Shown: piece after piece, positions 18,476 through 28,279 of the stretch
How positions within the stretch are numbered: the first letter of the stretch is position 1
Layout of the letters: each line of letters begins with the position of its first letter
DNA from: Methylomarinum vadi
GTDB lineage: Bacteria; Pseudomonadota; Gammaproteobacteria; Methylococcales; Methylomonadaceae
Length of the DNA: 64,000 bases
Direction: 5' to 3'
Assembly: GCF_000733935.1 (NCBI RefSeq)
Contig: NZ_JPON01000001.1
Span: 2,774,501-2,838,500, forward strand
Made by a program: the position numbers and the translations under genes
Notes under the pieces: generated by a model
Databases searched by the model: none
What the model was told of the DNA's origin: nothing
The model's input: only the letters and a program-made list of their open reading frames with translations

Positions 18476-18721
18476 CTTGAATATCGCCTTGTTCGCTTGG
18501 TCGGCATGATTTTTCCATCCTTGGCAACTTCCTGTTGATAAATCCTAAAAATCCTTCTCCCGTATCGGCGATGGTGTAATTGTGGCAAATTCCGGCGAAA
18601 ATGTAAGCCGGATTTCGCTGAAAATTATGTCAGCAATAAAGGGCATTAAGCCAGCACTTAAACCGTATAGAACGAGATAACCGGAGGAAAAGTCATAAAT
18701 TTCGGGATCGAAGTCGAGCGG
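18476..18721. other. Gap between the typA terminator and the EVE gene
   Basis: About 245 bp with no supportable gene. It is the long 3' side of the minus-strand EVE-domain gene. No further hairpin of note was seen. Confidence 0.4.
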
Positions 18722-19180
18722 TCACTCCTGACTCAGGATGAATTCCCATTGTTGCTGGGTTACCGGCATGATCGACAACCGATTGCCGCGCCTAACCAGG
18801 GCCAATTCGGCCAATTCCTCTTTTTCCTTCAGTTCTTGCAGGGAGATCGTGCGCGAGAGCTTTCTGACGAATTTGACATCCACCATGAACCAACGGGGAT
18901 TGTCCGGATGGCTTTTCGGGTCGAAGTGCTTGTCATCCTCGTCGAAGGCGGTGAAATCGGGATACCCTTCCCTGACCACTTCCATAATGCCGACGATGCC
19001 GGGAACCTCGCAATTGGAGTGGTAAAAGAAAACCTGGTCGCCGATTTTCATATCGTCTCGCATCATGTTGCGGGCTTGATAGTTACGCACGCCATCCCAA
19101 GGTTCGGTTTGTCCGGGGCGTTCGAACAAGTCGTCGATGCTGAATTCGCTTGGCTCGGATTTCATTAGCCAGTAGTTCAT
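18722..19180 (-). CDS. EVE-domain protein (Thy28-like)
   Basis: A 152-residue single-domain protein that starts MNYWLMKSEPSEFSIDDL, the family hallmark, followed by WDGVRNYQARN and FYHSNCEVPGIVG. EVE domains are PUA-like folds that recognise modified bases in DNA or RNA. The bacterial stand-alone members are widely conserved and mostly uncharacterised. The gene is transcribed away from pilSR with a 50-bp gap. It may be read through from that operon and ends at the hairpin near 18449. Confidence 0.9.
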   Translation of the reverse strand: MNYWLMKSEPSEFSIDDLFERPGQTEPWDGVRNYQARNMMRDDMKIGDQVFFYHSNCEVPGIVGIMEVVREGYPDFTAFDEDDKHFDPKSHPDNPRWFMVDVKFVRKLSRTISLQELKEKEELAELALVRRGNRLSIMPVTQQQWEFILSQE

Positions 19181-19230
19181 TATTTCTCCTCTGCGGTATT
19201 ATTCGGTAAAACTGCGGCCCATGACGATAA

Positions 19231-20571
19231 TCATTCCAGGCCCAGTTTTTTCAGGCGATAGCGCAACGAACGGAAGGTCATGCCCAGCTGTTTGGCGGCC
19301 GCGGTCTTATTCCAGCGGTTTTCTTCCAGGGCGGTAGTGAGGGCTTGCTTTTCGATGTCTTCCAGGTATTCTTCCAGCGATTGTTTGTCGGGGTTGAATT
19401 CTTCCGCCGAGAGCAGCTCGCCGCCGCTGGGCAGGTTCAGGTCTTCCAGTTCGATGATATTGCCGTCGTACAGGGCCAGCGCTCGTTCCAGAATGTTTTC
19501 CAGTTCGCGTACATTACCGGGAAAGGCATAGTGTTTCAAGGCATTCAGGGCTTCCGCAGAAAGATGTGGGAGTTCCAGATTGTTGGCGTTGGCCAGCTTG
19601 GCCAGCAGGAATTCGGTGATTTGCGGAATGTCCTCCGCACGGGTCCTCAACGGCGGTAGATTGAGTTCGATGACGTTGAGGCGGTAATACAAATCCTGGC
19701 GGAAACTGCCTTCCTGGACCATCTGGGCCAGATCCTTATGGGTGGCGCTGAGGATTCTGACGTTGACCGATATTTCGTTCTGCTCGCCGACGGGGCGGAT
19801 TTTCTTTTCTTGAATGGCGCGCAGCAGCTTGACTTGCAACGACAAAGGCAGGTCGGCGACTTCGTCGAGAAATAGCGTACCGCCGTCGGCCGCCTGGAAC
19901 AAACCTTTTTTATCGGTTACCGCGCCGGTAAAACTGCCTTTCTTATGACCGAAGAACTCGCTTTCCATCAGTTCATGCGGGATGGCGCCGCAGTTGACGG
20001 CAATGAAGGGGTGCTCGCTTTTCGGGCTTTGCCGGTGGATAAGGCGGGCGACCAATTCCTTGCCGGAACCCGACTCGCCGCTGATATAAACCGGCGCCTG
20101 ACTACGCGCGACCTTCTCGATTTTCGAGCGAATCCGACGCATCGGTTCCGATTCGCCCAGCAATATATGGCGGGTTCTGCGGTCCTTTTTTTGCCGGTTG
20201 GAGTGAGAGATTTGCAGGGCGTTATTGACCAGTTGCCGCAGCGTGGCCAGATCGACCGGCTTGGATAAAAAATCGAAGGCGCCTTTTTTCATCGCCTTGA
20301 CGGCGGTATCCATGCTGCCGTGCGCGGTGATTACGGCACACGGAAGGCGCATGCCGGACGACTGGATGAACTCGACCAAATCAAGGCCGTCGCCGTCGGG
20401 TAAGCGCATATCGGTCAAGCACAGGTCGAACTGGTGTTTCTTCAACAATGCCTTGGCGCTGCCGATATCCTTCGCGCAGATGGCCTTGATGTCCATTCTG
20501 CTAAGCGTGATTTCCAATAATTCTCTGATATCGGGTTCGTCATCGACGACCAGTGCGACAGGGGTATTCAT
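19231..20571 (-). CDS. pilR: Sigma-54-dependent response regulator PilR
   Basis: A 446-residue NtrC-type activator. The receiver domain (residues 1-120) has the phospho-acceptor Asp in LTDMRLPDG. The AAA+ domain has Walker A GESGSGKE, the sigma-54 contact loop GSFTGA, and Walker B GGTLFLDEVA. A Fis-type helix-turn-helix ends the protein (NKTAAAKQLGMTFRSLRYRL). It overlaps the sensor gene pilS by 4 bp. The pair controls type IV pilin transcription in related bacteria. The target pilA is not in the window. Confidence 0.93.
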   Translation of the reverse strand: MNTPVALVVDDEPDIRELLEITLSRMDIKAICAKDIGSAKALLKKHQFDLCLTDMRLPDGDGLDLVEFIQSSGMRLPCAVITAHGSMDTAVKAMKKGAFDFLSKPVDLATLRQLVNNALQISHSNRQKKDRRTRHILLGESEPMRRIRSKIEKVARSQAPVYISGESGSGKELVARLIHRQSPKSEHPFIAVNCGAIPHELMESEFFGHKKGSFTGAVTDKKGLFQAADGGTLFLDEVADLPLSLQVKLLRAIQEKKIRPVGEQNEISVNVRILSATHKDLAQMVQEGSFRQDLYYRLNVIELNLPPLRTRAEDIPQITEFLLAKLANANNLELPHLSAEALNALKHYAFPGNVRELENILERALALYDGNIIELEDLNLPSGGELLSAEEFNPDKQSLEEYLEDIEKQALTTALEENRWNKTAAAKQLGMTFRSLRYRLKKLGLE

Positions 20572-22193
20572 ATCTCAATAACTGCGTGATCTGCATTAGG
20601 TAAGCAAAGCGTGAATCGACTTTTGTTATCTATATAAGCATAGCTCAGTTTGGCCTGGTTGAGTTCGGCCAGTTCGCGGGAAATATACAGCCCGAGACCG
20701 GTGCCGTTGCTGGAGGTGGTGAAAAAAGGCTCGAACAGATGTTGGCGGATATCGGGTGCGATGCCGGGGCCGTGGTCGACGACGTCGAGGCAAGGTTTGT
20801 CCTTGTCCAATTTCACTTCGATGGTAATGGTTTCGTCTTCCCGGCAACCGTATTTCACCGCATTGGAACACAGATTATAAAGAATTTGTTTCAAATGGCC
20901 GCTATCCATCAGGGCATGTAACGAGCGGTTGATAAACACCACGTTGAAACGGTCGGGGCGATAACCTTGTTCCGCTATCAGATTGTCGATGAAATCGGGC
21001 AGCCACCGGTCCAATGCAATTTTTTCTTTTTTCGAGGCATTGCGCCGGGATAATTTAAGAATGTCTTCGATGATGCTATTGACGCGGCGGCTGTGGTTTT
21101 GAATGATTTGGGTCAGGCGTTTGTCTTCCTCGGTCAATTGCGGGGCTTCCGATAATAATTGGCCGGCATGGCTGATGGCGCCGAGCGGATTGCGGATCTC
21201 GTGGGCGATGCTGGCGGTGAGCCGGCCCAGCGAGGCCAGTTTGTTTTGTTGCAGGCGTTGATTGTACAGGTCGATATCCTCGAACAGGATCATATTGAGT
21301 TTTTCCTCGTGCAGGTTCAGCGAGGAAAAGCGGGTTTGGATTTCATTGCCGTTATCGAGTTGGATGATGGCAAAATCCTGAGTCGGGTCGGCCTGCCACA
21401 AGCTTAAGGCCTGGGATAATTGGTCGGATATCTCATCTAAACGGAGGGGGGCGTCAGGCAGGCCGAGCAGCCTGCGTACCGCTTCGTTGGAAAGTTGGAT
21501 TCGTTGCTGTTGGTCGCTGATGATGATGCCGCTCTGCAGGTGTTGGATGATATAACGGTTCAGTTCTTCCAGCCTGGATATAGTCAACTGGCGTTCGCTG
21601 GCCAGGCGTTCGGATTGTTCCGTGCGCTTCGCCATCACGTGGGACAGAAAGGCGATGGTAAAAAACGAGGCGCCGAGCATGCCGGAATAGGTAAAGGCGC
21701 CGCTGCGCAGGGTATGGGTCTGCATGACATATATTTGTTCGGCCAATACCGCCAGGCTGGCCAGTGCGGCAAACAGCATGGCGCAACGGCCGCCGATCAG
21801 CAAGCCGCCGGCCGCGATCGAGATGGCAAGTAAAATGCCGAAACCGCTGTCGACTCCGCCGCAGGCATGCATCAGCAGAGTAATGAAGATGATGTCGGTG
21901 AAGATGAAAATCTGGGCTTGGCTGATATAACTGCTCAAACGCCAGAAAATGAACGGTGCCGACACCAGGGTGATTAACAAATAAAATAGCGCGGAGATGA
22001 CATAGAGTTGCTGGTCTTGGGTGCCGAGCACGGAGGGACCGAACGGACTGAAATAAAGAATGACGAATAAATTGGAGACGATAAAGCGGTAAACGAAAAA
22101 TATTTTCAATAGTAGCCAGGCTTGTTGAGCTGGTATACCGTAATTTTTCGAAAACGGACAAGGGTAAATGGTGTTGGGTTGGTCCGGCGCCAT
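20568..22193 (-). CDS. pilS: Membrane sensor histidine kinase PilS
   Basis: A 541-residue kinase with six predicted N-terminal membrane helices (about residues 25-190), a PAS domain around 210-310, the dimerisation/phosphorylation motif SIAHEIRNPLGAI near residue 331, and a C-terminal ATPase domain with NLCSNAVKYG, DHGPGIAP and GTGLGLYISRE. The membrane layout is that of PilS, which senses pilin subunits in the inner membrane. Cognate to PilR. The promoter is presumably in the 196-bp divergent gap shared with sucC. Confidence 0.92.
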   Translation of the reverse strand: MAPDQPNTIYPCPFSKNYGIPAQQAWLLLKIFFVYRFIVSNLFVILYFSPFGPSVLGTQDQQLYVISALFYLLITLVSAPFIFWRLSSYISQAQIFIFTDIIFITLLMHACGGVDSGFGILLAISIAAGGLLIGGRCAMLFAALASLAVLAEQIYVMQTHTLRSGAFTYSGMLGASFFTIAFLSHVMAKRTEQSERLASERQLTISRLEELNRYIIQHLQSGIIISDQQQRIQLSNEAVRRLLGLPDAPLRLDEISDQLSQALSLWQADPTQDFAIIQLDNGNEIQTRFSSLNLHEEKLNMILFEDIDLYNQRLQQNKLASLGRLTASIAHEIRNPLGAISHAGQLLSEAPQLTEEDKRLTQIIQNHSRRVNSIIEDILKLSRRNASKKEKIALDRWLPDFIDNLIAEQGYRPDRFNVVFINRSLHALMDSGHLKQILYNLCSNAVKYGCREDETITIEVKLDKDKPCLDVVDHGPGIAPDIRQHLFEPFFTTSSNGTGLGLYISRELAELNQAKLSYAYIDNKSRFTLCLPNADHAVIEI

Positions 22194-22389
22194 AAAGAAT
22201 CTTGTGTTATCAACGCTTAACTAGAATAATAGCTGGCAATCATAGCACTTTTACCATCGCTTCAATATTGGTGAGATTTAGGCATGCCAGGCGGGACAAG
22301 AACCTGTTCGTGAATTCGAGGGTATTGGGGCTGAATGGTTTAATCGGTGTTTGCTTGAGTGCGGAAAACGTATCGAACTGGAGTAGTTA

Positions 22390-23555
<1,166 letters not shown>

Positions 23556-23559
<4 letters not shown>

Positions 23560-24422
23560 GCATATTAGTCAACAAACAAACCAAATTGATCTGCCAAGGG
23601 TTTACAGGTAAGCAAGGCACATTCCATTCCCAACAAACGTTGGATTACGGCACGCAATTGGTCGGCGGCGTAACGCCCGGTCGCGGCGGACAAACTCACC
23701 TCGGCGTGCCGGTGTTCGACACCGTGCAGGAAGCGGTCAAGGCAACCGGCGCCAATGCCACGGTCATCTATGTGCCGCCGTTTTTCGCCGCGGATGCCAT
23801 CCTGGAAGCGGTGGATGCCGGCATTGAGTTGATCGTCTGTATCACCGAGGGCATTCCGGTATTGCACATGCTGCGGGTGAAAGCGGCGATGTCCGGGACC
23901 GGTTCGCTGTTGGTCGGGCCGAACTGCCCCGGCGTGATCACGCCGGGCGAATGCAAGATCGGCATCATGCCGGGGCATATTCATATGCCGGGCAAGATCG
24001 GCATCGTTTCCCGTTCCGGCACCCTGACTTATGAAGCGGTGCATCAAACCACCACGCAAGGTCTGGGACAAAGCACCTGCGTCGGTATCGGCGGCGATCC
24101 GATTCACGGCATGAATTTTATCGACGTGCTGAGCCGCTTTCAGGAAGACGAGCAAACGCACGGCATCATCATGGTCGGCGAGATCGGCGGCAGCGAGGAA
24201 GAGGAAGCGGCCGACTTCATCAAGGCCAATGTCACCAAACCGGTGGTATCCTATATTACCGGCCGCACCGCGCCGCCCGGCAAGCGCATGGGCCATGCCG
24301 GCGCCATCGTCACCGGCGGCAAGGGCACCGCGGAAGGCAAGGTGGCGGCATTGCAAGCCGCCGGTGTCGAGGTGGTCGATTCGCCGGCCGATCTGGGCCA
24401 GGCGATGATGGATTATTTATAA
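23556..24422 (+). CDS. sucD: Succinyl-CoA synthetase alpha subunit
   Basis: A 288-residue CoA-binding Rossmann protein with the early [12 protein letters not shown] motif, CoA-site segment [22 protein letters not shown], and the phosphorylated His in [17 protein letters not shown] near residue 247. All catalytic residues are present. ATG at 23556 overlaps the sucC stop. It forms the alpha-beta pair with SucC. Confidence 0.94.
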
Positions 24423-24464
24423 ATTTGTAGGCGAAAATACGCTTTCTTGAACATTGAAAAATCG

Positions 24465-26087
24465 ATGACATTGAAAATAGCCCTGGCGCAGATCAATACC
24501 ACGGTTGGCGATATTCAAGCCAACAAACGGCAAATCATAGAGACGGCCCAGCATGCCCGGGATGAACTGAAAGCCGATATCATCGTTTTCCCGGAATTGA
24601 GCGTGACCGGCTATCCGCCGGAAGACCTATTGTTTAGAAAGGATTTTATCCGCCATGCGCGGCAGGCGGTGGACGCCATCGCCGAAGCGGCAACGGGTAT
24701 CGATATCGTGCTGGGGTTGCCGGTACAGGAAGGCGACCGTTTATACAATAGCGCGATGGTTCTGCGTAAGGGCGGGATACTGCGAACCTACCATAAGAAG
24801 GCCTTGCCTAATTATGGTGTTTTCGACGAACACCGTTATTTCTCCTCCGGGGAGCAGGTTTGCCTGTTTGCCGCCAAAGGCCGTATTTTGGGACTGACCA
24901 TCTGCGAGGATGTTTGGCGCCATGACACCATCGCCGTCAACAGGCAATCCGGCGCGGAAATCATCCTGACCCTGAATGCCTCGCCTTTTCATGCCGGCAA
25001 GATTAATGAACGGGAAACGGTGGTATGTCGGCAGGCCAAGGCATCGGCTGTGCCGCTGGTGTATGTCAACCAGATCGGCGGCCAGGACGAACTGGTTTTC
25101 GATGGCGCGTCGTTTGTCGTGAATGCCCAGGGGGAAGTTGTGTTTCGCGCCCCGGAATTCAAGGAACAGGTCAGCGTGGTCGAATTTGACGGCACCGTGC
25201 CGGCGAAAGGCGAATGCGCTCCGCTTTACGCGGAAACCTCCAGCGAATACAAGGCGTTGGTGCTGGGCGTCAAGGATTACGTCAGGAAAAACGGTTTCGA
25301 CGGGGCCTTGCTGGGTTTATCGGGAGGCATAGACTCGGCGCTGGTATTGGCGATCGCGGTCGATGCCCTGGGTGCGGACAAGGTCGAGGCGGTGTTGATG
25401 CCGTCGCGTTATACCCAGGACATGAGCAACGAAGATGCGGTGCAGGAAACCAAAGCGTTGGGCGTCAAGCACCATATTATCCCGATCGAACCGGCGGTCG
25501 AGGCCTTTGGCGGCATGTTGGCCACTATTTTTGCCGGCGCCGAACGCGATACCACGGAAGAAAACATCCAGGCCCGCTCCCGCGGTATCGTCTTGATGGC
25601 GTTATCGAATAAACAGGGCAAGCTGCTGCTGACGACCGGTAACAAAAGCGAAATGAGCGTCGGTTACGCCACGTTATATGGCGACATGGCCGGTGGTTTC
25701 GCGCCTATCAAGGATGTTCCGAAACTGTTGGTGTACAAACTGGCTAGATACCGCAACAGCTTGTCGCCGGTGATTCCGGAACGGGTCATCACCCGGCCAC
25801 CTTCGGCCGAATTGGCGCCGGACCAGATCGACGAGGATTCCTTACCGCCCTATTCCGTGTTGGACCCGATTCTGGAGATGTACGTGGAGCAGGATAAGTC
25901 GTCGCAGGAGATTATCGACGCCGGCTTCAAACCGGAAGACGTGCATCGCGCCCTTTCTTTAGTCGACCGCAATGAATACAAGCGCCGGCAGGCACCGCCG
26001 GGCATCCGCATCACGCCCAGGGCGTTCGGCCGCGACCGGCGTTATCCGATTTCTTCGGGCTATCGCGGCGCGCATGAATTTAAGTAA
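24465..26087 (+). CDS. nadE: Glutamine-dependent NAD+ synthetase
   Basis: About 540 residues. The N-terminal nitrilase-type glutaminase domain (1-260) shows VFPELSVTGYPPEDL with the catalytic Glu, the Lys in YHKKALPNYGVFDE, and Cys in LTICEDVW. The C-terminal NAD synthetase domain has the PP-loop LSGGIDSALV near residue 290 and the GNKSEMSVGYATLYGDMAG motif. It makes NAD+ from nicotinate adenine dinucleotide using ammonia channelled from glutamine. The ATG at 24465 is preferred over a TTG 18 bp upstream. It stands 42 bp after sucD, possibly in the same transcript. Confidence 0.94.
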   Translation: MTLKIALAQINTTVGDIQANKRQIIETAQHARDELKADIIVFPELSVTGYPPEDLLFRKDFIRHARQAVDAIAEAATGIDIVLGLPVQEGDRLYNSAMVLRKGGILRTYHKKALPNYGVFDEHRYFSSGEQVCLFAAKGRILGLTICEDVWRHDTIAVNRQSGAEIILTLNASPFHAGKINERETVVCRQAKASAVPLVYVNQIGGQDELVFDGASFVVNAQGEVVFRAPEFKEQVSVVEFDGTVPAKGECAPLYAETSSEYKALVLGVKDYVRKNGFDGALLGLSGGIDSALVLAIAVDALGADKVEAVLMPSRYTQDMSNEDAVQETKALGVKHHIIPIEPAVEAFGGMLATIFAGAERDTTEENIQARSRGIVLMALSNKQGKLLLTTGNKSEMSVGYATLYGDMAGGFAPIKDVPKLLVYKLARYRNSLSPVIPERVITRPPSAELAPDQIDEDSLPPYSVLDPILEMYVEQDKSSQEIIDAGFKPEDVHRALSLVDRNEYKRRQAPPGIRITPRAFGRDRRYPISSGYRGAHEFK

Positions 26088-26116
26088 ATAGTCACTGTTT
26101 TTTACAACACGAAAGT

Positions 26117-26389
26117 ATGAATATATCGCCTGAATTGATCGGCTATGTCGCCGCGGCCTTGACCACCTTGTCGTTTTTGCCGCAGGCGATTCTGACCCTC
26201 AAGACCCGGGACACCGAATCGTTATCGCTCAGCATGTACAGCGCCTTTACGCTGGGCGTTCTGTTGTGGTTGGTTTATGGATTGGTGATTGCCGATAAAG
26301 CCATTATTTTCGCCAACGCGATTACCCTGCTGTTGGCCTCCTTCATCCTTGCATTAAAGGTGCGTAACACGCTGTTCCGCAAACGCTAG
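26117..26389 (+). CDS. SemiSWEET-type sugar transporter
   Basis: A 90-residue protein with three transmembrane helices (about 7-27, 38-58, 65-85) and a PQ-loop motif (SFLPQAILTLKTRDTESLS). This is the half-size form of SWEET transporters, which work as homodimers. A basic C-terminal tail follows. These carriers pass sugars by facilitated diffusion; the substrate here is not known. It follows nadE by 29 bp and ends before the PHO-box array. Confidence 0.85.
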   Translation: MNISPELIGYVAAALTTLSFLPQAILTLKTRDTESLSLSMYSAFTLGVLLWLVYGLVIADKAIIFANAITLLLASFILALKVRNTLFRKR

Positions 26390-26458
26390 AATTGACATGC
26401 TTCCCATACTAGCCGTTTATTGTCCTTAGCAATAGGCATTGCAGAAGCGCTTCCCCGG

Positions 26459-26520
26459 CTGTCATCATGCCGTCACAAGAATGTCATTCGAATTTCATTA
26501 AACCGTTACCTTGATGTCAT
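26459..26520 (+). promoter_or_regulatory. PhoB-binding array, six half-sites
   Basis: Half-sites CTGTCAT, CCGTCAC, ATGTCAT, ATTTCAT, CCGTTAC and ATGTCAT start at 26459, 26470, 26481, 26492, 26503 and 26514, an exact 11-bp period with 4-bp spacers. This is the known PHO-box geometry (7-bp repeats spaced by 4). The downstream segment around 26525-26536 (TTGTTATTTTT) could serve as the -10 region. It lies 48 bp before the metallophosphoesterase start. Confidence 0.88.
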
Positions 26521-26567
26521 AAAGAGTTGTTATTTTTCTCACCATGAAAAATTGTGGAGAAAAAACG

Positions 26568-27374
26568 ATGACTCTTCAGTACCGGTCCGTCTGGATTTCC
26601 GATACCCACCTCGGCACCAAGGGTTGCAAAGCCGAATATCTGCGTGATTTTCTCGATCATGTGGAATGCGAAACCCTTTATTTGGTCGGCGACATCATCG
26701 ATTTGTGGAGCTGGAACGTCAAATCCGGCTTTTACTGGCCGACCCTGCATAGCGACATCGTGCAGCGGGTCATCGACAAGGCCAGGCAAGGGACGCGGGT
26801 CATTTACATTCCCGGCAATCATGACGAGCCGTTTAGAGAGCATGCCGGCATGCTGTTCAACGGCATCGAAGTCCATCTCAATGCAATTCACGCAACCGCG
26901 GATGGGCGCCGTTTTCTGGTCATGCACGGCGACGAATACGACAGCATCGTTTGCCATAATCGTAGCTTGGCTTATATCGGTGGCGAGGCCTATGAATTGC
27001 TGCTGGTCGTCAACCGCTGGTTCAACAGCCTGCGCAGGTTACTGGGGTTTAAATATTGGTCGCTGTCTGCCTATTTGAAACATAAAGTCAAAAATGCCGT
27101 CCAATTCATGAATAATTATCAGCATGTGCTGAGTTTGGAAGCGCATAAGCAAAAAGTGGACGGCGTGATCTGCGGCCATATTCACCATGCCGATATTTCG
27201 CAAATGGAATTCGGCAAAATCTACTGCAATACCGGCGATTGGGTGGAAAGTTGCACGGCCTTGGTCGAGGACGATGCAGGGCAATTGACGGTGATTCATT
27301 GGCTGGAAGACAGTTATCGCTTGTTGGATGCCGCAAACCAGGAACAAGCCGCAAAAATGCCTAGCGCGGCTTGA
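26568..27374 (+). CDS. Calcineurin-like metallophosphoesterase, PlcP/LpxH-like
   Basis: About 268 residues. Dimetal motifs: WISDTHLG (DxH), VGDIIDLW (GDxxD), PGNHDE (GNHD), VMHGDEYD and CGHIHHAD (GHxH). The start at 26568 follows GGAG with 8-bp spacing; an ATG 24 bp upstream lacks a site. The family includes LpxH (UDP-2,3-diacylglucosamine hydrolase) and the PhoB-controlled phospholipase C PlcP of Sinorhizobium, which removes phospholipid head groups under phosphate starvation. The six-unit PHO array before it, and PAP2 and glycosyltransferase genes after it, favour the PlcP role. The choice between the two activities is inference. It is probably a peripheral membrane enzyme. Confidence 0.82.
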   Translation: MTLQYRSVWISDTHLGTKGCKAEYLRDFLDHVECETLYLVGDIIDLWSWNVKSGFYWPTLHSDIVQRVIDKARQGTRVIYIPGNHDEPFREHAGMLFNGIEVHLNAIHATADGRRFLVMHGDEYDSIVCHNRSLAYIGGEAYELLLVVNRWFNSLRRLLGFKYWSLSAYLKHKVKNAVQFMNNYQHVLSLEAHKQKVDGVICGHIHHADISQMEFGKIYCNTGDWVESCTALVEDDAGQLTVIHWLEDSYRLLDAANQEQAAKMPSAA

Positions 27375-27376
27375 CC

Positions 27377-27622
27377 ATGCTGAAAAAGTCGCTGTTGATG
27401 ACGCTAGGCGCCATAATTTTCGTAATCGGCATGATCCTGTTTCCTCTGCCGGTACCCTTCGGTTTGCCGACCATGATCGTCGGCATGGCGATCATGTTCA
27501 AGGCTTCCGATAAAGTGAAACGGAAAGTTATCCGTTGGTCGGATAAAAACCATCATACTCGCAATGCCTGGCAAAAGGTCAGGGATTATCGCCGACGCAA
27601 AAGAGCCTCCTTGCCGGAGTAA
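27377..27622 (+). CDS. Small two-helix membrane protein (PGPGW-like)
   Basis: An 81-residue protein with two hydrophobic segments (about residues 5-23 and 26-43) split by a Pro-rich turn (PLPVPFGLP), and a very basic C-terminal tail of about 35 residues. It resembles the small PGPGW-type transmembrane family, whose function is unknown. It begins 3 bp after the phosphoesterase stop, so it is co-transcribed and probably PhoB-controlled. The ATG at 27377 is chosen; a TTG at 27371 overlaps the stop of the previous gene. Confidence 0.65.
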   Translation: MLKKSLLMTLGAIIFVIGMILFPLPVPFGLPTMIVGMAIMFKASDKVKRKVIRWSDKNHHTRNAWQKVRDYRRRKRASLPE

Positions 27623-27626
27623 CGGT

Positions 27627-27666
27627 TTGTCATAAAAATTTCAAAAAAACTTCATCTTGTTGTCAC
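27627..27666 (+). promoter_or_regulatory. PhoB-binding array, four half-sites
   Basis: Half-sites TTGTCAT, ATTTCAA, ACTTCAT and TTGTCAC start at 27627, 27638, 27649 and 27660, again exactly 11 bp apart. It stands 89 bp upstream of the PAP2 gene, giving that gene its own Pho promoter although the previous gene is on the same strand. Confidence 0.82.
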
Positions 27667-27754
27667 AGTGCGGACCTATCCTTGGCACTGAATTTAAAGA
27701 AGAAAAATAGGCAACTGAGCGGGGAGGAAAGCCGATCCTCATGAGGATAACGAA

Positions 27755-28279
27755 ATGAAGCTGATTAATGCCGTCCATAAATACGACGTTTTCATGTTTA
27801 ACCGCCTGATCAACGCCGGCGTTTACCGTCAGTTGGCAAGGTTCGCCCGTTATGTCTCGCATAGCGGAGACGGGCATTTATATGTTTTGCTGGGAGCATT
27901 CATCTGGGTAGCGGAAGGATGGCGCAGTCTCTTTTTGCAGGCCGCATTGTTTGCGTTCCTGGTGGAAAGGCCGCTTTATTTCCTGCTGAAAAACGGTTTC
28001 AAGCGCAACCGGCCGCCGGCGGCTTTGAAAGGTTATAACAGCCTGGTGACGCCATCCGATCAATTCAGTTTTCCTTCCGGCCATACTTCGGCAGCCTTCA
28101 TGATGTCGACGCTGGTCGGATTTTTCATGCCCGCGTTGTTGTCGCCGCTCATGCTTTGGGCGACCCTGGTTGGTTTTTCCCGAGTCGTCCTGGGCGTTCA
28201 TTTCCCTACCGATACCCTGGTTGGCATGGCGTTGGGCGTCGGTGTCGCAATTTTTAGTCTCAATCTGATTGTTCTATGA
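27755..28279 (+). CDS. PAP2-family membrane phosphatase
   Basis: A 174-residue integral membrane protein with about five helices. The three PAP2 motifs are intact: KNGFKRNRP (KxxxxxxRP) near residue 75, PSGHTSAAF near residue 108, and SRVVLGVHFPTD (SRxxxxxHxxxD) near residue 149. PAP2 enzymes dephosphorylate phosphatidic acid, undecaprenyl diphosphate or similar lipids. Directly behind a PHO array and overlapping the next glycosyltransferase by 4 bp, it is likely to release phosphate from membrane lipids or supply diacylglycerol for glycolipid synthesis under phosphate limitation. Confidence 0.88.
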   Translation: MKLINAVHKYDVFMFNRLINAGVYRQLARFARYVSHSGDGHLYVLLGAFIWVAEGWRSLFLQAALFAFLVERPLYFLLKNGFKRNRPPAALKGYNSLVTPSDQFSFPSGHTSAAFMMSTLVGFFMPALLSPLMLWATLVGFSRVVLGVHFPTDTLVGMALGVGVAIFSLNLIVL